Shown: piece by piece, positions 1 through 8,640 of the stretch | Layout: every line of letters starts with the position of its first letter | Numbering within the stretch: the stretch's first letter is position 1 | DNA from: Flavobacteriales bacterium | GTDB lineage: Bacteria; Bacteroidota; Bacteroidia; Flavobacteriales_D; Sanyastnellaceae | DNA length: 64,000 nucleotides | Assembly (NCBI GenBank): GCA_016722445.1 | Contig: JADKIZ010000012.1 | Location: 72,325-136,324 of the forward strand | Reading direction: 5' to 3' | The notes under the pieces: model-generated | What the model saw: the letters and a program-made list of their open reading frames with translations, nothing else | The model's database searches: none | What the model was told of the DNA's origin: nothing | Made by a program: the position numbers and the translations under genes

Positions 1-14
1 CCATGCTCATTGAA

Positions 15-179
15 TTACATGGTATGAACCAGATTTTGATGGTTGTATTTATACAACCTGTGACAAGAATTACAGCCTACATATCTCGCCTGACCATAAG
101 TATAAATGGTGATGGAAGCTTTGCAGTCTGGACATTCCAGTTGCGTAGAACCGGGGAGACGATCAGATATTCCAGACAT
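15..179 (-). CDS. Zinc-ribbon N-terminus of a second DUF4178-like protein, interrupted
   Basis: A 54-residue frame starts at the ATG at 179, overlaps the end of the upstream DUF4178 gene by 17 bp and stops at TAA 15-17. It contains a CPDC...CNSC zinc ribbon (about residues 16-39), the same layout as the start of the neighbouring DUF4178 protein. DUF4178 proteins are normally much longer (about 200 residues), so this looks like the first quarter of a paralogue whose frame is broken at or just before position 17, or whose stop is a sequence error. The rest would lie outside the window. The alternative, a genuine 54-residue zinc-ribbon protein, cannot be excluded. Confidence 0.4.
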   Translation of the reverse strand: MSGISDRLPGSTQLECPDCKASITIYTYGQARYVGCNSCHRLYKYNHQNLVHTM

Positions 180-795
180 CGGCGGTTCTTGTTGAAGTGA
201 ATTTTAATTCCTCCGGAGAGGTGTATATTCCTTTGAGGAGTGTGGCATTGTGTTTATCCAGCACAAAGGCCAATACCATTTCCTGTTGCAGGGTACCAAG
301 TCTCAGGACGATTGTTTTGGATGGTTCGATGTTGTGATCGTAAATCTCACCTTCTCCATATATCTCGGTGATTTTATCGAGGTATTCTACATAGAATTTT
401 TTGTCATTGAGTTGAAGTGAACTACTGACTGTTTTGCTTTTGAATGATTGAGCAAGGCCTTTCGTATCAACGGTATCGATCACAGCATAATCCTGATTGC
501 TTTCATAAAGATAAACGTGATCGCATTCACCGACAGCCAGCCATAACATCAAATAACTATTTTCACCAAAGAACAAAGTGCGGCCGTTTACTTCATAGGA
601 TTTTTGATTCCAGGTGAATGTTGTTCCGATTTTGATGATGCTCATCATTTCGGGAATATTTTTATTGATCGGCGGAACAACGCCATTTCGAACATTGATA
701 TGTCCGCAGAATGGACAAACCAGAACAGTAGCATCTGAGGTTTTGAAGTATGATACCTTTCTACATTCCTCACAGGCAAGCGCAGTCGTCCTCAT
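163..795 (-). CDS. DUF4178 domain protein with N-terminal zinc ribbon
   Basis: The protein has 210 residues. It begins with a four-cysteine zinc ribbon (CEEC near residue 8 and CPFCG near residue 27), followed by a beta-rich DUF4178-type domain: the segment with GTTFTWNQKSYEVNGR and a LMLWLA stretch near residue 84 is characteristic. There is no signal peptide or membrane segment, so it is predicted cytoplasmic. Its start codon overlaps the speD stop (ATGA-type, 792-795), implying translational coupling. DUF4178 genes commonly accompany speD and aminopropyltransferase-like genes in bacteria. The biochemical role is unknown, so a function in polyamine metabolism is inference from context only. 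Confidence 0.8.
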   Translation of the reverse strand: MRTTALACEECRKVSYFKTSDATVLVCPFCGHINVRNGVVPPINKNIPEMMSIIKIGTTFTWNQKSYEVNGRTLFFGENSYLMLWLAVGECDHVYLYESNQDYAVIDTVDTKGLAQSFKSKTVSSSLQLNDKKFYVEYLDKITEIYGEGEIYDHNIEPSKTIVLRLGTLQQEMVLAFVLDKHNATLLKGIYTSPEELKFTSTRTADVWNI

Positions 796-1217
796 CGTTG
801 TACCTCCGTTTTTTGAATGACATTGGCTCGAAAAAATGCCAGTACTTTATCGCAAATGGCTTGAGCGGTTTGATCGTTCACGCGCATATAATTGGATAGA
901 AATACGTCGAAGGTGGCCCTGTTGTATTCAGGCCAGGTATGTATAGACACGTGCGATTCTGTGAGGCATGTGATGGCAGTAAAACCAGCACCTTCGAAAG
1001 AGTGGTAGACATCTCCCAACGGTTGTAGTTGGTATTCACGTATGAGGCCATTGATGTGATACCTGTAACCTTCCATATCGGAAAGTATTGCACTGTCGGC
1101 CTGAAAATCAATCAGCAGATGTAATCCCGGTTTGTACACAGGTGGGTTTGGCTTTTTGCAAGTATAAATGCGAAAGGCTTTGCAATCAAAATTCCCGACA
1201 TAATGGGGAATGCACAA
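792..1217 (-). CDS. speD: S-adenosylmethionine decarboxylase proenzyme (SpeD)
   Basis: This is a pyruvoyl-dependent enzyme that decarboxylates S-adenosylmethionine to give the aminopropyl donor for spermidine synthesis. The diagnostic motif ESHVSIHTWPE lies near residues 87-97; the serine (about residue 88) is the expected self-cleavage site that becomes the pyruvoyl group, and the His and Glu are conserved. KPGLHLLIDF marks the family N-terminal strand. The listed start is a TTG and leaves about 30 residues before the conserved core, so a start nearer the GTG at about 1139 is also possible. It is the first gene of the minus-strand speD-DUF4178 operon and needs no other cofactor. Confidence 0.9.
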   Translation of the reverse strand: MCIPHYVGNFDCKAFRIYTCKKPNPPVYKPGLHLLIDFQADSAILSDMEGYRYHINGLIREYQLQPLGDVYHSFEGAGFTAITCLTESHVSIHTWPEYNRATFDVFLSNYMRVNDQTAQAICDKVLAFFRANVIQKTEVQR

Positions 1218-1563
1218 AGTGCATGAGGTAAGAGTTGTGTATTGGGTTTACGGCATGGATGAAGTGGTTTTGAGCACAGACTTTAGAATAGGGACTTAAT
1301 TGTCAGAGAAGAGCGATAAGAGCGGATAGATAGGGTGTGGCTGTTGTTGAATAATTTTTGGTATATGAGGTAAATATGAGACCTCCCCAATTTAATGCAG
1401 TATTTGGGTCTCGTGCGTAAATCTTTACCATTCGAAAGGATGAGTGAGGACGAATTTTATGGTGTCATTACCTGACTGATGAGTATTTCTTTCGTGCATC
1501 TGCCACCAAAGTTCGTCTTGAGATTTCAGTGTAACATTGTAAGGCAAATTCTGTTGAATTGCC
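1218..1563. other. Intergenic region, no gene seen
   Basis: No open frame here looks coding. An imperfect inverted repeat (GAGACC near 1378 with GGTCTC near 1407, plus an internal CCAA/TTGG pairing) could form a hairpin downstream of the adenylate cyclase gene or upstream of speD. It lacks a clear T-run, so a terminator role is uncertain. Confidence 0.35.
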
Positions 1564-3696
1564 CTATTTAGAATTTTCAACGAAATACATATCAATTTCA
1601 CCTTTTCCTTTCGCCTCGATTTTACCCCGGTGCACACAATGGAATTGATCTTTGATGATTTCATACGTACTTCCGCTGATGTTTACTTTACCGACTTGAC
1701 CACTGCTTTCCATTCTGCTGGCTGTGTTGACAGCATAGCCCCATATGTCGTAGGCGAATTTTTTTACTCCGACAATTCCGGCAACGACGGGACCGGTATG
1801 GATTCCAATTCGACTTTCGAATACGTCCAATCCCAAAGCTTCTCTTTCACGAAAATGGTTTACCATAAATTGCTGAATCTCTAAAGCAGCTTGGATGATA
1901 TCGGTTGCATGTGTCTTATTTAAGACAGGAAGTCCACCAGCGCACATATAAGCATCTCCGATGGTTTTAATTTTTTCGATGTTATGTTTATGGATGATAT
2001 GATCAAATGCCTTGAAGCAGGTGTCAATTTCAGCTACCAATTCTGAAGGTGTAAGTTTTTCAGAAATTTTTGTGAATCCTTTGAAATCTGTGAACATCAC
2101 AGTTACATCATCGAACTGTTTCGCTTCTGCACTTCCTTTTTGTTTCAGTTCTTCAGCAACCTCTGAAGGCAAAATATTGAGAAGCAATTCTTCACTTCTT
2201 CGTTGTTCATGCTCAATAAGGATTTTTTGTTTATGTGTAATTCTAAAACGGTTGAAAAGAATCAAAGCGGCTGTGAGGAGCAACAATGCGATACCAATGA
2301 GATAGTTTCTAGATATGTCGGCTATCTTTTTATCATTGGTGAGTTCGACGATGGTATTCTGCGCATGGTTAATTTTTTGTTCGGTTTCAAAGCTGAGTGC
2401 CCTGTTTATTTTTTCATCTGCGATCAGTTCTTCTTGAATGGCACTGAACTGAGCAAAAGCTTCCTCGGATTTCTTCACGTTGCCCAACTTGAAGTAAATA
2501 TCGATGAGCAGTTTGTAGTCATTCATCAATTCAGTTCGAAGATTTGTAAGTTTCGGTATTTCTTGATTGATGTATTCTTCGGCTTCTTTCAAGCGATTTT
2601 GTTTAATGCGAATTTGAGCGAGATAATAGCCTGGGTTAAGTGTGCCCGTGAAGACATTGGCAAAAAGTGAGTATTCATCCATAATGTCAATGCACATGTG
2701 GAGATATTTCTCAGACGAGTCTAGTGCATTTTGTTCGAGATAGTATATACCTCTCACCAAATGACTGCTGGCATCATATTCCGGTTCGTATTCCTCTTTG
2801 CTTTTCAAGAGAGATAAATCCAAATAATGAATCACACTGTCATATTCATGGAGCAGCAACAACGAATGAGCAATATTGGTATGCATAAAGCTCAGTCCGT
2901 AGGCATATTTTTTATAACGTATACTATGAGAAATCGCAAGTTTAGAATACTCAATGGCTTTTTTGTAGTTGCCACTTTGAATATAGCGATGTCCGAGCAC
3001 ACTGGTATTGTTGATCAAACGTTGATAGCTGTTATACGAAAAAGTCGTATCGACATTCTTCAATGGGATATATGAAACAGATTGATGGGTGTGATAAACC
3101 GATAAATCATACAAGCCATTGGTACCATAAAAGCCACCTAATACCATATAGCAGGTTGAAATGGCCATTGAATCACCTTTTTGAAGATATTTTTCCAGTT
3201 TGTCTGTGAAAAAATCGAAGCCATCTTTGAGTTTGTCGGAAACGCGATAGGGTTGACGAAGACTCGCCAGAGCGGTGAGAAAATAGTCCCTTTCCGAAGG
3301 CTTTTTAGAGTCCTCGAATTTTGTGATAATCGATTTTCCCATCGCGATGGAAGTCTCGAATTCCGTACCAAGCAAATGTGAATAGAACAGGGCGTGCATG
3401 AACCTGTTGTAATATTCATTGTCTTTTATCCCTGTTAGGTCATTGGATATTGAAATAAATTTATTGTATGTTTCGGCGTCGGCATGCACGAGATACAAGA
3501 AATCCATTCCCTTCTCAAAAAACGTTGTGTCCAGATTCCCCGGTTGAACCCCTTGTTTGAAATAGAAAAGGGCCGAATCTGAAAAATTCATTTCCTGACT
3601 AATGGCAGGTGTAATAAAATTTTGACCTCCCACATAAGAATGAAGAAGCAATACGAAAATGATGTGGATTGCTTTTATGAAGGTCGAATGTTGCAA
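1564..3696 (-). CDS. Membrane-anchored TPR adenylate cyclase (class III)
   Basis: The protein has 710 residues: a signal peptide (about 1-25), a long helical TPR region facing the periplasm (about 70-440), one transmembrane helix (about 462-481), and a cytoplasmic class III cyclase domain (about 530-705). Catalytic residues visible: metal-binding Asp537 (FTDFKGFT) and Asp581 (GDAYM), adenine-selecting Lys577 and Asp650 (YDIWG), and transition-state Asn657 and Arg661 (NTASR). The Lys/Asp pair is the adenylate, not guanylate, signature. The predicted product is cAMP, made in response to something bound by the TPR region (inference). It is monocistronic, with low-complexity DNA upstream. No cAMP receptor is seen in the window. 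Confidence 0.9.
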   Translation of the reverse strand: MQHSTFIKAIHIIFVLLLHSYVGGQNFITPAISQEMNFSDSALFYFKQGVQPGNLDTTFFEKGMDFLYLVHADAETYNKFISISNDLTGIKDNEYYNRFMHALFYSHLLGTEFETSIAMGKSIITKFEDSKKPSERDYFLTALASLRQPYRVSDKLKDGFDFFTDKLEKYLQKGDSMAISTCYMVLGGFYGTNGLYDLSVYHTHQSVSYIPLKNVDTTFSYNSYQRLINNTSVLGHRYIQSGNYKKAIEYSKLAISHSIRYKKYAYGLSFMHTNIAHSLLLLHEYDSVIHYLDLSLLKSKEEYEPEYDASSHLVRGIYYLEQNALDSSEKYLHMCIDIMDEYSLFANVFTGTLNPGYYLAQIRIKQNRLKEAEEYINQEIPKLTNLRTELMNDYKLLIDIYFKLGNVKKSEEAFAQFSAIQEELIADEKINRALSFETEQKINHAQNTIVELTNDKKIADISRNYLIGIALLLLTAALILFNRFRITHKQKILIEHEQRRSEELLLNILPSEVAEELKQKGSAEAKQFDDVTVMFTDFKGFTKISEKLTPSELVAEIDTCFKAFDHIIHKHNIEKIKTIGDAYMCAGGLPVLNKTHATDIIQAALEIQQFMVNHFREREALGLDVFESRIGIHTGPVVAGIVGVKKFAYDIWGYAVNTASRMESSGQVGKVNISGSTYEIIKDQFHCVHRGKIEAKGKGEIDMYFVENSK

Positions 3697-3929
3697 TGAG
3701 TTGGTTTTGTTATAGCGGTATTGTTTTCTTTAGGTTCAATAAATCCACCGATGGTTACTTTTCATAACAGATTACAACGTTAAGACATTTTGTGGTTTTG
3801 TGAACAGTAATTATGATGATGCAAATAAGGAACATAAGATCTAACCTACAGCTCCATCTATTCTTTGATTACTGAGGTCTTTATAATAAACGTGATGATT
3901 GCTGATTTGGGTGGCGAAAGATTACGTTT

Positions 3930-4518
3930 CATTTCAGCCCTTCCATTCACTCAAGACTTCGTCTTGGTTCTCATCTCTCATTTCTCATTTCTCTATTCAT
4001 TCTCATTCTGTTTCTCATTCTCATTCTGACACTAGAATGAGATTTTTATGCCTCACCCCCCGGCCCCTCTCCAGAGGAGAGGGGTGACCCGCAACGGAGG
4101 AATGTTTAAATATTCTGAGTAACTCATTTCTCTATTCATTTTCATTCTGTTTTTCATTCTGTTTCTCATGCCAGCATTTCGACCCCATCGGGTCACCTCT
4201 CTATAGCCCGTATGCAGATGTATGTTGGCACGACCCTGTAGGGGTCGGATATAGAATGAGAAGGTGAATGAAATAGGGAATGAATAGAGTGTTTAGGAAT
4301 GAGTGAGTGATTTTTTCCTGCGCCACAACTTTTGGTTCCGCTCGTGGTTCTGATTCCTCATTTCTCTATTCATTCTCATTCTGTTTCTCATTCTCATTCT
4401 GACATTAGAATGAAATAGAGAATGAATGGAGTGTGTAGGAATGATTGAATGAGTGGGGGAGTGGGTGATTTTTCCCTGATCCACTTCATCCAGGTTTGGA
4501 TTACTTGCGTGATCGCCG
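3930..4518. repeat. Long imperfect direct repeat, copy A (non-coding)
   Basis: This roughly 590-bp block recurs at 4576-5163 with an offset of about 646 bp and scattered substitutions and small indels. It is made of hexamer-like strings (variants of TTCTCA), a perfect hairpin CCCCTCTCC-AGA-GGAGAGGGG (near 4064-4084), and CGACCC...GGGTCG hairpins near 4186 and 4231. Short ORFs inside it are low-complexity translations of the repeat and are not believable genes. A related hexamer string occurs at 10414-10443, so the element is dispersed. The 230 bp before it (3697-3929) hold nothing recognisable. Confidence 0.85.
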
Positions 4519-4575
4519 ATTTGGGGGAACCGACACAACAAATGCGTTATGAAAATATCGCTCACGCTATTTTTT

Positions 4576-5163
4576 CATTTCAGCCCTTCCTTTCACTCAA
4601 GACTTCGTCTTGGTTCTGATCTCTGATCTCTCATCTCTCATTTCTCTATTCATTCTCATTCTGTTTCTCATTCTCATTCTGACATTAGAATGAGATTTTT
4701 ATGCCTCACCCCCGGCCCCTCTCCAGAGGAGAGGGGTGACCCGCAACGGAGGAATGTTTAAATATTCTGAGTAACTCATTTCTCTATTCATTTTCATTCT
4801 GTTTTTCATTCTGTTTCTCATGCCAGCATTTCGACCCCATCGGGGTCGCCTCTCTATAGCCCGTATGCAGATGTATGTTGGCACGACCCTGTAGGGGTCG
4901 GATATAGAATGAGAAGGTGAATGAAATAGGGAATGAATAGAGTGTTTAGGGAATGAGGAGTGATTTTTTCCTGCGCCACAACTTTTGGTTCCGCTCGTGG
5001 TTCTGATTCCTCATTTCTCTATTCATTCTCATTCTGTTTCTCATTCTCATTCTGAGATTAGAATGAAATAGAAAATGAATGGAGTGTGTAGGAATGATTG
5101 AATGAGTGGGTGATTTTTCCCTGATCCACTTCATCCAGGTTTGGATTACTTGCGTGATCGCCG
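4576..5163. repeat. Long imperfect direct repeat, copy B (non-coding)
   Basis: This is the second copy of the block at 3930-4518. It preserves the CCCCTCTCC...GGAGAGGGG hairpin, the CGACCCC-ATC-GGGGTCG hairpin (4832-4848) and the CGACCC-TGTA-GGGGTCG hairpin (4884-4900), which is intact here although one hairpin arm is damaged in copy A. The two copies are separated by about 57 bp of unrelated DNA. No transposase or terminal repeat is seen, so unequal recombination or slippage of an intergenic repeat is more likely than transposition. Confidence 0.85.
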
Positions 5164-5177
5164 GAAGGGGAGACCGA

Positions 5178-5322
5178 CAACCTGAAAAGGTCATGCAGTC
5201 TCCGCTGCGCTTCGACTATTTCAATTTATAGCATTCAATCACAGATGACTTCGTCATCGTTCTTGAATGCTATAAATTGAAAAATCCTGCTTTCGCAGGA
5301 TTTGCATGACCTTTTCAGGTTG
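5178..5322. repeat. 145-bp nested inverted repeat abutting tRNA-Ser
   Basis: A perfect 20-bp outer inverted repeat (5178-5197 with 5303-5322) encloses a 17-bp inner one (CAATTTATAGCATTCAA with its complement), which in turn encloses GATGAC-TTC-GTCATC. A further side hairpin, ATCCTGC-TTTC-GCAGGAT, sits in the right half. Folded, this gives a multi-branched structure. The right outer arm ends one base before the tRNA 3' end. It could be the tRNA's processing/termination region or a small non-autonomous repeat element. Confidence 0.8.
5280..5303 (-). terminator. Intrinsic terminator downstream of tRNA-Ser
   Basis: Read on the minus strand, this is AAATCCTGC-GAAA-GCAGGATTT followed by further T residues: a 9-bp stem with a GAAA tetraloop, located 20 bp after the tRNA 3' end. 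It fits a Rho-independent terminator and forms one arm of the nested inverted repeat. Confidence 0.7.
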
Positions 5323-5410
5323 CGGAGAGGGCGGGATTCGAACCCGCGATAGGCTTTAGACCTATACACACTTTCCAGGCGTGCTCCTTCAACCACTCGG
5401 ACACCTCTCC
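5323..5410 (-). tRNA. tRNA-Ser (anticodon GGA)
   Basis: This 88-nt tRNA has a 7-bp acceptor stem GGAGAGG/CCTCTCC with discriminator G. The anticodon arm is CACGC-CTGGAAA-GTGTG with anticodon GGA, the variable arm is long as expected for class II serine tRNA (TATAGG/CCTATC pairing), and the T arm is GCGGG-TTCGAAT-CCCGC. CCA is not encoded. It reads UCC/UCU serine codons. Confidence 0.97.
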
Positions 5411-5518
5411 AATTGTTTCAAGATTCAAAATCCTAAAACGGGCCGCAAAAATAGTCGGTTATTGCATTTGTAAGATAGGACAAGAGATTTTCTCCAATGA
5501 AATATCAGCAGAACCAAC

Positions 5519-6817
5519 CTATTTGGTCGGTAGGGCATCAACAGGCGATCCGGTGAGGCTTTGAACAGTCCATGTGCCATTGTTATTTGGATTTCCGTCG
5601 GAAGATGATTGTCCCTGTGTAAAGGCATAGGCATTGGTTGTAGTATACACCATGATCATACCATTGGAACATATCGCGTCTACGTATGTACCTGATAAAG
5701 CTTGCGCAACCCAAGTACCCACACCATCCGTGATACCAGTTGTCCAGGATGTTTGTGATTGTGCAAATCCGTACAGATTGGTATCTGTGATGACAACTAC
5801 TGTATTCTTAGATGAAATGCTGGTAATGGGTGTACCGGTGAGTGCAGTTGAGGTCCAAGCAGCATTGTTGTATACAACACCATCAATATATGAAGATTGA
5901 GATTGGGAAAGTGCATAGGCATTCGTGCTAGTATAGACAACGATTTGTTTTTCCGATGCATCTGCTCCGAGCGGTGTTCCGGCTAATGCTTGTGCTACCC
6001 ACTGTCCGACATTATTCGGAAGTGAGTTGCTATATGCGGATTGTTGTTGTGAAAATCCATAGGCATTGGAGTTCGTGTATATTACCATCAATCTTCCGTT
6101 TCCAATTCGTTCACAAGCTCCTTCTCCGGCTGGACCTGTTGCACCAGTGAGTCCCATCTGACCTTGTGGACCTGCAGGTCCGGTAGATCCTTGCGGTCCG
6201 GTAGATCCAATGGCACCAGTCAATCCTTGAATGCCTTGAATTCCCTGTGGTCCGGGTTCACCTTGTTGACCTGTGGCTCCAGCAGGACCAGTGTTTCCGG
6301 CAATTCCTTGTATGCCTTGCGGACCTTGTGGTCCTTCTGGACCGGTTTCACCCTGCGGACCTGTTGGTCCTTGAGGTCCTTGAGGTCCTTCTGGCCCTTG
6401 TGGACCATCCAATGATGTGGCGGCCGTTTGAGCATAGAGGGCATATGGAACAGACATCATCTGTTGCGTCCCCATCGATGTGTAATTGCTACCGCCATTC
6501 GCATCCAATTGTACTTCTGCGAAAAATGTTGATCCTCCCCAATCGATTGTGTTGAATGTTCCAGTTTCTGCGGTGCCGGTTCCAATCACCAGATTGGCAA
6601 TTCCATGTGATGAGGTGGTGACATCATGTGTTTCGGAATACACTACAGTGCCATTCGCAGCACCTGAGTGAATCAACATCTTCAAAGAGACCGGTTGGTT
6701 CTCGAGGATATTGCCGCTGTTATCGCGGATGACGCTTTGATAATTGATGCCCTGAGGCACCTGAGCATTCAGGATGAATGTGGCCATGACGGCAATCGTG
6801 GTCAGAAGATTTTTCAT
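5519..6817 (-). CDS. Secreted collagen-like protein, paralogue 1
   Basis: The protein has 432 residues with a signal peptide (about 1-19), then a conserved N-terminal domain (QVPQGINYQSVIRDNSGN..., 20-135) that often precedes collagen repeats in Bacteroidota. About 32 uninterrupted Gly-X-Y triplets follow (138-233). The C-terminal half (about 234-432) is four repeats of about 46 residues with the pattern V-Y-T-x-T-N-A-Y...Q-x-Q-S...W...L-x-G-T/S-P. No standard T9SS sorting domain is recognisable. It is predicted to form a trimeric collagen-like fibre at the surface. It is nearly identical in its N-terminal domain to the gene at 7422-8639, so it arose by tandem duplication. The ligand and function are unknown. 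Confidence 0.85.
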   Translation of the reverse strand: MKNLLTTIAVMATFILNAQVPQGINYQSVIRDNSGNILENQPVSLKMLIHSGAANGTVVYSETHDVTTSSHGIANLVIGTGTAETGTFNTIDWGGSTFFAEVQLDANGGSNYTSMGTQQMMSVPYALYAQTAATSLDGPQGPEGPQGPQGPTGPQGETGPEGPQGPQGIQGIAGNTGPAGATGQQGEPGPQGIQGIQGLTGAIGSTGPQGSTGPAGPQGQMGLTGATGPAGEGACERIGNGRLMVIYTNSNAYGFSQQQSAYSNSLPNNVGQWVAQALAGTPLGADASEKQIVVYTSTNAYALSQSQSSYIDGVVYNNAAWTSTALTGTPITSISSKNTVVVITDTNLYGFAQSQTSWTTGITDGVGTWVAQALSGTYVDAICSNGMIMVYTTTNAYAFTQGQSSSDGNPNNNGTWTVQSLTGSPVDALPTK

Positions 6818-6909
6818 GTCGCTAAAAAAAAATCGAGTTTTGGTGAATAATTAGAAATTGTATGATTCATTATCATGTTGACATGCTTGCCGGTCATGTC
6901 CAAGTTTAT

Positions 6910-7412
6910 TTATCCCAAAATGTTTTTCTTTTTTTTACATCTTTCCATACTGCTCATATACAACTCAATGTTTGCATCCACGAGGCTATGTCTGATGGCA
7001 AGTTTGTAATGATCCATGGCAGCATCAAATTGTCCAAGGAGTTCATACATGATACCCAATTCATTGTTGATGGTGGCTTTGTCTATTCCCGGTACTTCGA
7101 GGGCTTTCATCAATATCGCTTTCTGATCATCGTATTTGCCTAGGGTAGATAAGGTGATCGAGAGGTTGAGATATACGGGGGTATACTCCGGAGTATAAGC
7201 AATACACTTGCGGTAATGATCTTCCGCCATCTGATAGTTGCGGTACTTGGTATCAAAATCCATCCCAAGTGGTTGTATGCTTTTCCATAATCCGGTGCCT
7301 CAATCAAAATGGCTTGCAGCGTGGAAATGGCTTCAGTGTATTTCTGTTCTTTGATGAGTTGATCTGCTTCGAAGAAGAGATCATCCAGTCTTTGTTGTTG
7401 AAGAAAATCCAT
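6910..7412 (-). CDS. Small TPR protein, frame broken once
   Basis: Two overlapping frames (7140-7412 and 6910-7263) read as one TPR protein of about 167 residues if one base is restored in the four-base run at 7255-7258. The join then reads NHLGWIFDTKYRNYQMAEDHYRK, a normal TPR helix pair. The N-terminal part (MDFLQQQRLDDLFFEADQLI) has no signal peptide, so the protein is probably cytoplasmic. It lies between the two collagen-like genes, 10 bp after one and 92 bp before the other, and is probably co-transcribed with them. The single missing base in a homopolymer suggests a sequence error. Its function is unknown beyond a protein-interaction scaffold. Confidence 0.7.
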
Positions 7413-7421
7413 GATAAAAAA

Positions 7422-8639
7422 TTAATGAGTCGGAACTATTTCAACAGGTGATCCTGAGAGCGATTGTGTTTGCCAAGATCCGGCTTGATTCGCAGAACCT
7501 GCCAAGCTGGATTGAGTTTGTCCGAAACTATATGCATTGTTCGTAGTAAGTATGACAATACTTCTTGATGTCGCATTTGCATCCACAACATCTCCAATGA
7601 TTTGTTGTGAAATCCAAGCCCCAGTTTGGTCATTTGGTGGATTCGATATCGTGGATTGAGTTTGGTAATAGCCGTATGCGTTTTGATCAGTGTAGACCAC
7701 TGCATTGATTTTTGAAGCTACTGCGCCTAAGACAGTACCAATGAGTTGCTGTGATGTCCAAACTGCAGCTTGAAGATTTGGTGATGAGCCCACAGTACCT
7801 TGAGGTTGCGAAACGCCATATGCATGTGTTGAAGTGTATATGACAATTTGTTTTTCTGTTGCAACTGCGCCGAGTGGTGTTCCACTGAGTTGTTGACTAA
7901 TCCATGCACCTGTTTGATAATTGGGAGGTTCACCTATACTGTTTTGTGTTTGATAATAACAATATGCATTTGAATTGGTGTACACCACTGCAAGATTACC
8001 TGTTCTAAGCATTTGACATGCTCCTTCACCGGCTGGCCCGGTAGCACCAGTTAATCCCATAGGACCTTGCGGTCCTGCTGGCCCGGTAGAGCCTTGAGGT
8101 CCGGTTGAACCCGTTGCACCCGGTATTCCTTGAATGCCTTGTGCACCTTGTGGTCCGGCAGGTCCGGTTTCGCCTTGTAGGCCTGTTGGTCCTTGCGAGC
8201 CTTCCGGTCCTTGTGGGCCGGGAGGGCCATCGAGGGATGTAGCTGCAGTTTGCGCGTAGAGTGCATAAGGAACGGACATCATTTGTTGCGTTCCCATCGA
8301 TGTGTAATTGCTACCACCATTCGCATCCAATTGTACTTCTGCGAAGAATGTGGATGCACCCCGATCGATGGTGTTGAATATGCCTGTTTCTGCAATTCCG
8401 GTTCCAATCACGAGATTGGCAATACCATGCGAGGAAGTAGTGACGGCATGCGTTTCGGAATAAACGACAGTGCCGTTTGCAGCGCCTGAGTGTATCAACA
8501 TCTTTAACGATACAGGTTGATTTTCGAGGACGTTTCCGCTGTTATCGCGAATGACACTTTGATAGTTGATGCCCTGTGGTACTTGAGCACTCAGCATCAA
8601 TCCTGTTATGACGACAATCGCCGTGAGTAAAGTCTTCAT
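7422..8639 (-). CDS. Secreted collagen-like protein, paralogue 2
   Basis: I chose the ATG at 8639 (MKTLLTAIVVITGLMLSAQ, a clean signal peptide), two bases after the stop of the upstream T9SS gene; an earlier in-frame start would add ten residues that disrupt the signal. The domain order is the same as in paralogue 1: the near-identical N-terminal domain, then about 23 Gly-X-Y triplets (nine fewer than its twin), then four repeats of about 46 residues containing NAY...Q-x-Q...W-x-x-Q-x-L. The C-terminal repeats have diverged more than the N-terminal domain, which suggests selection for different binding surfaces (inference). Confidence 0.85.
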   Translation of the reverse strand: MKTLLTAIVVITGLMLSAQVPQGINYQSVIRDNSGNVLENQPVSLKMLIHSGAANGTVVYSETHAVTTSSHGIANLVIGTGIAETGIFNTIDRGASTFFAEVQLDANGGSNYTSMGTQQMMSVPYALYAQTAATSLDGPPGPQGPEGSQGPTGLQGETGPAGPQGAQGIQGIPGATGSTGPQGSTGPAGPQGPMGLTGATGPAGEGACQMLRTGNLAVVYTNSNAYCYYQTQNSIGEPPNYQTGAWISQQLSGTPLGAVATEKQIVIYTSTHAYGVSQPQGTVGSSPNLQAAVWTSQQLIGTVLGAVASKINAVVYTDQNAYGYYQTQSTISNPPNDQTGAWISQQIIGDVVDANATSRSIVILTTNNAYSFGQTQSSLAGSANQAGSWQTQSLSGSPVEIVPTH

Positions 8640-8640
8640 A

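Noticed and set aside
3..200. 65-residue plus-strand ORF at the left edge
   Set aside because: It lies antisense to the zinc-ribbon frame, which has clear cysteine motifs; the plus-strand product shows none.
1425..1664. 79-residue minus-strand ORF overlapping the end of the TPR cyclase gene
   Set aside because: Out of frame with the cyclase, no domain, and the cyclase terminates normally, so no continuation is needed.
4293..5194. Basic low-complexity ORFs (Met/Arg/Asn-rich) on the minus strand at 4293-4565 and 4946-5194
   Set aside because: They are translations of hexamer strings in the duplicated non-coding block, share the same peptide because of the duplication, and have no domain or start signal.
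5178..5410. tRNA-Ser as an integration site
   Set aside because: The adjacent structure is an inverted repeat, not a direct duplication of the tRNA 3' end, and no integrase or foreign island follows.
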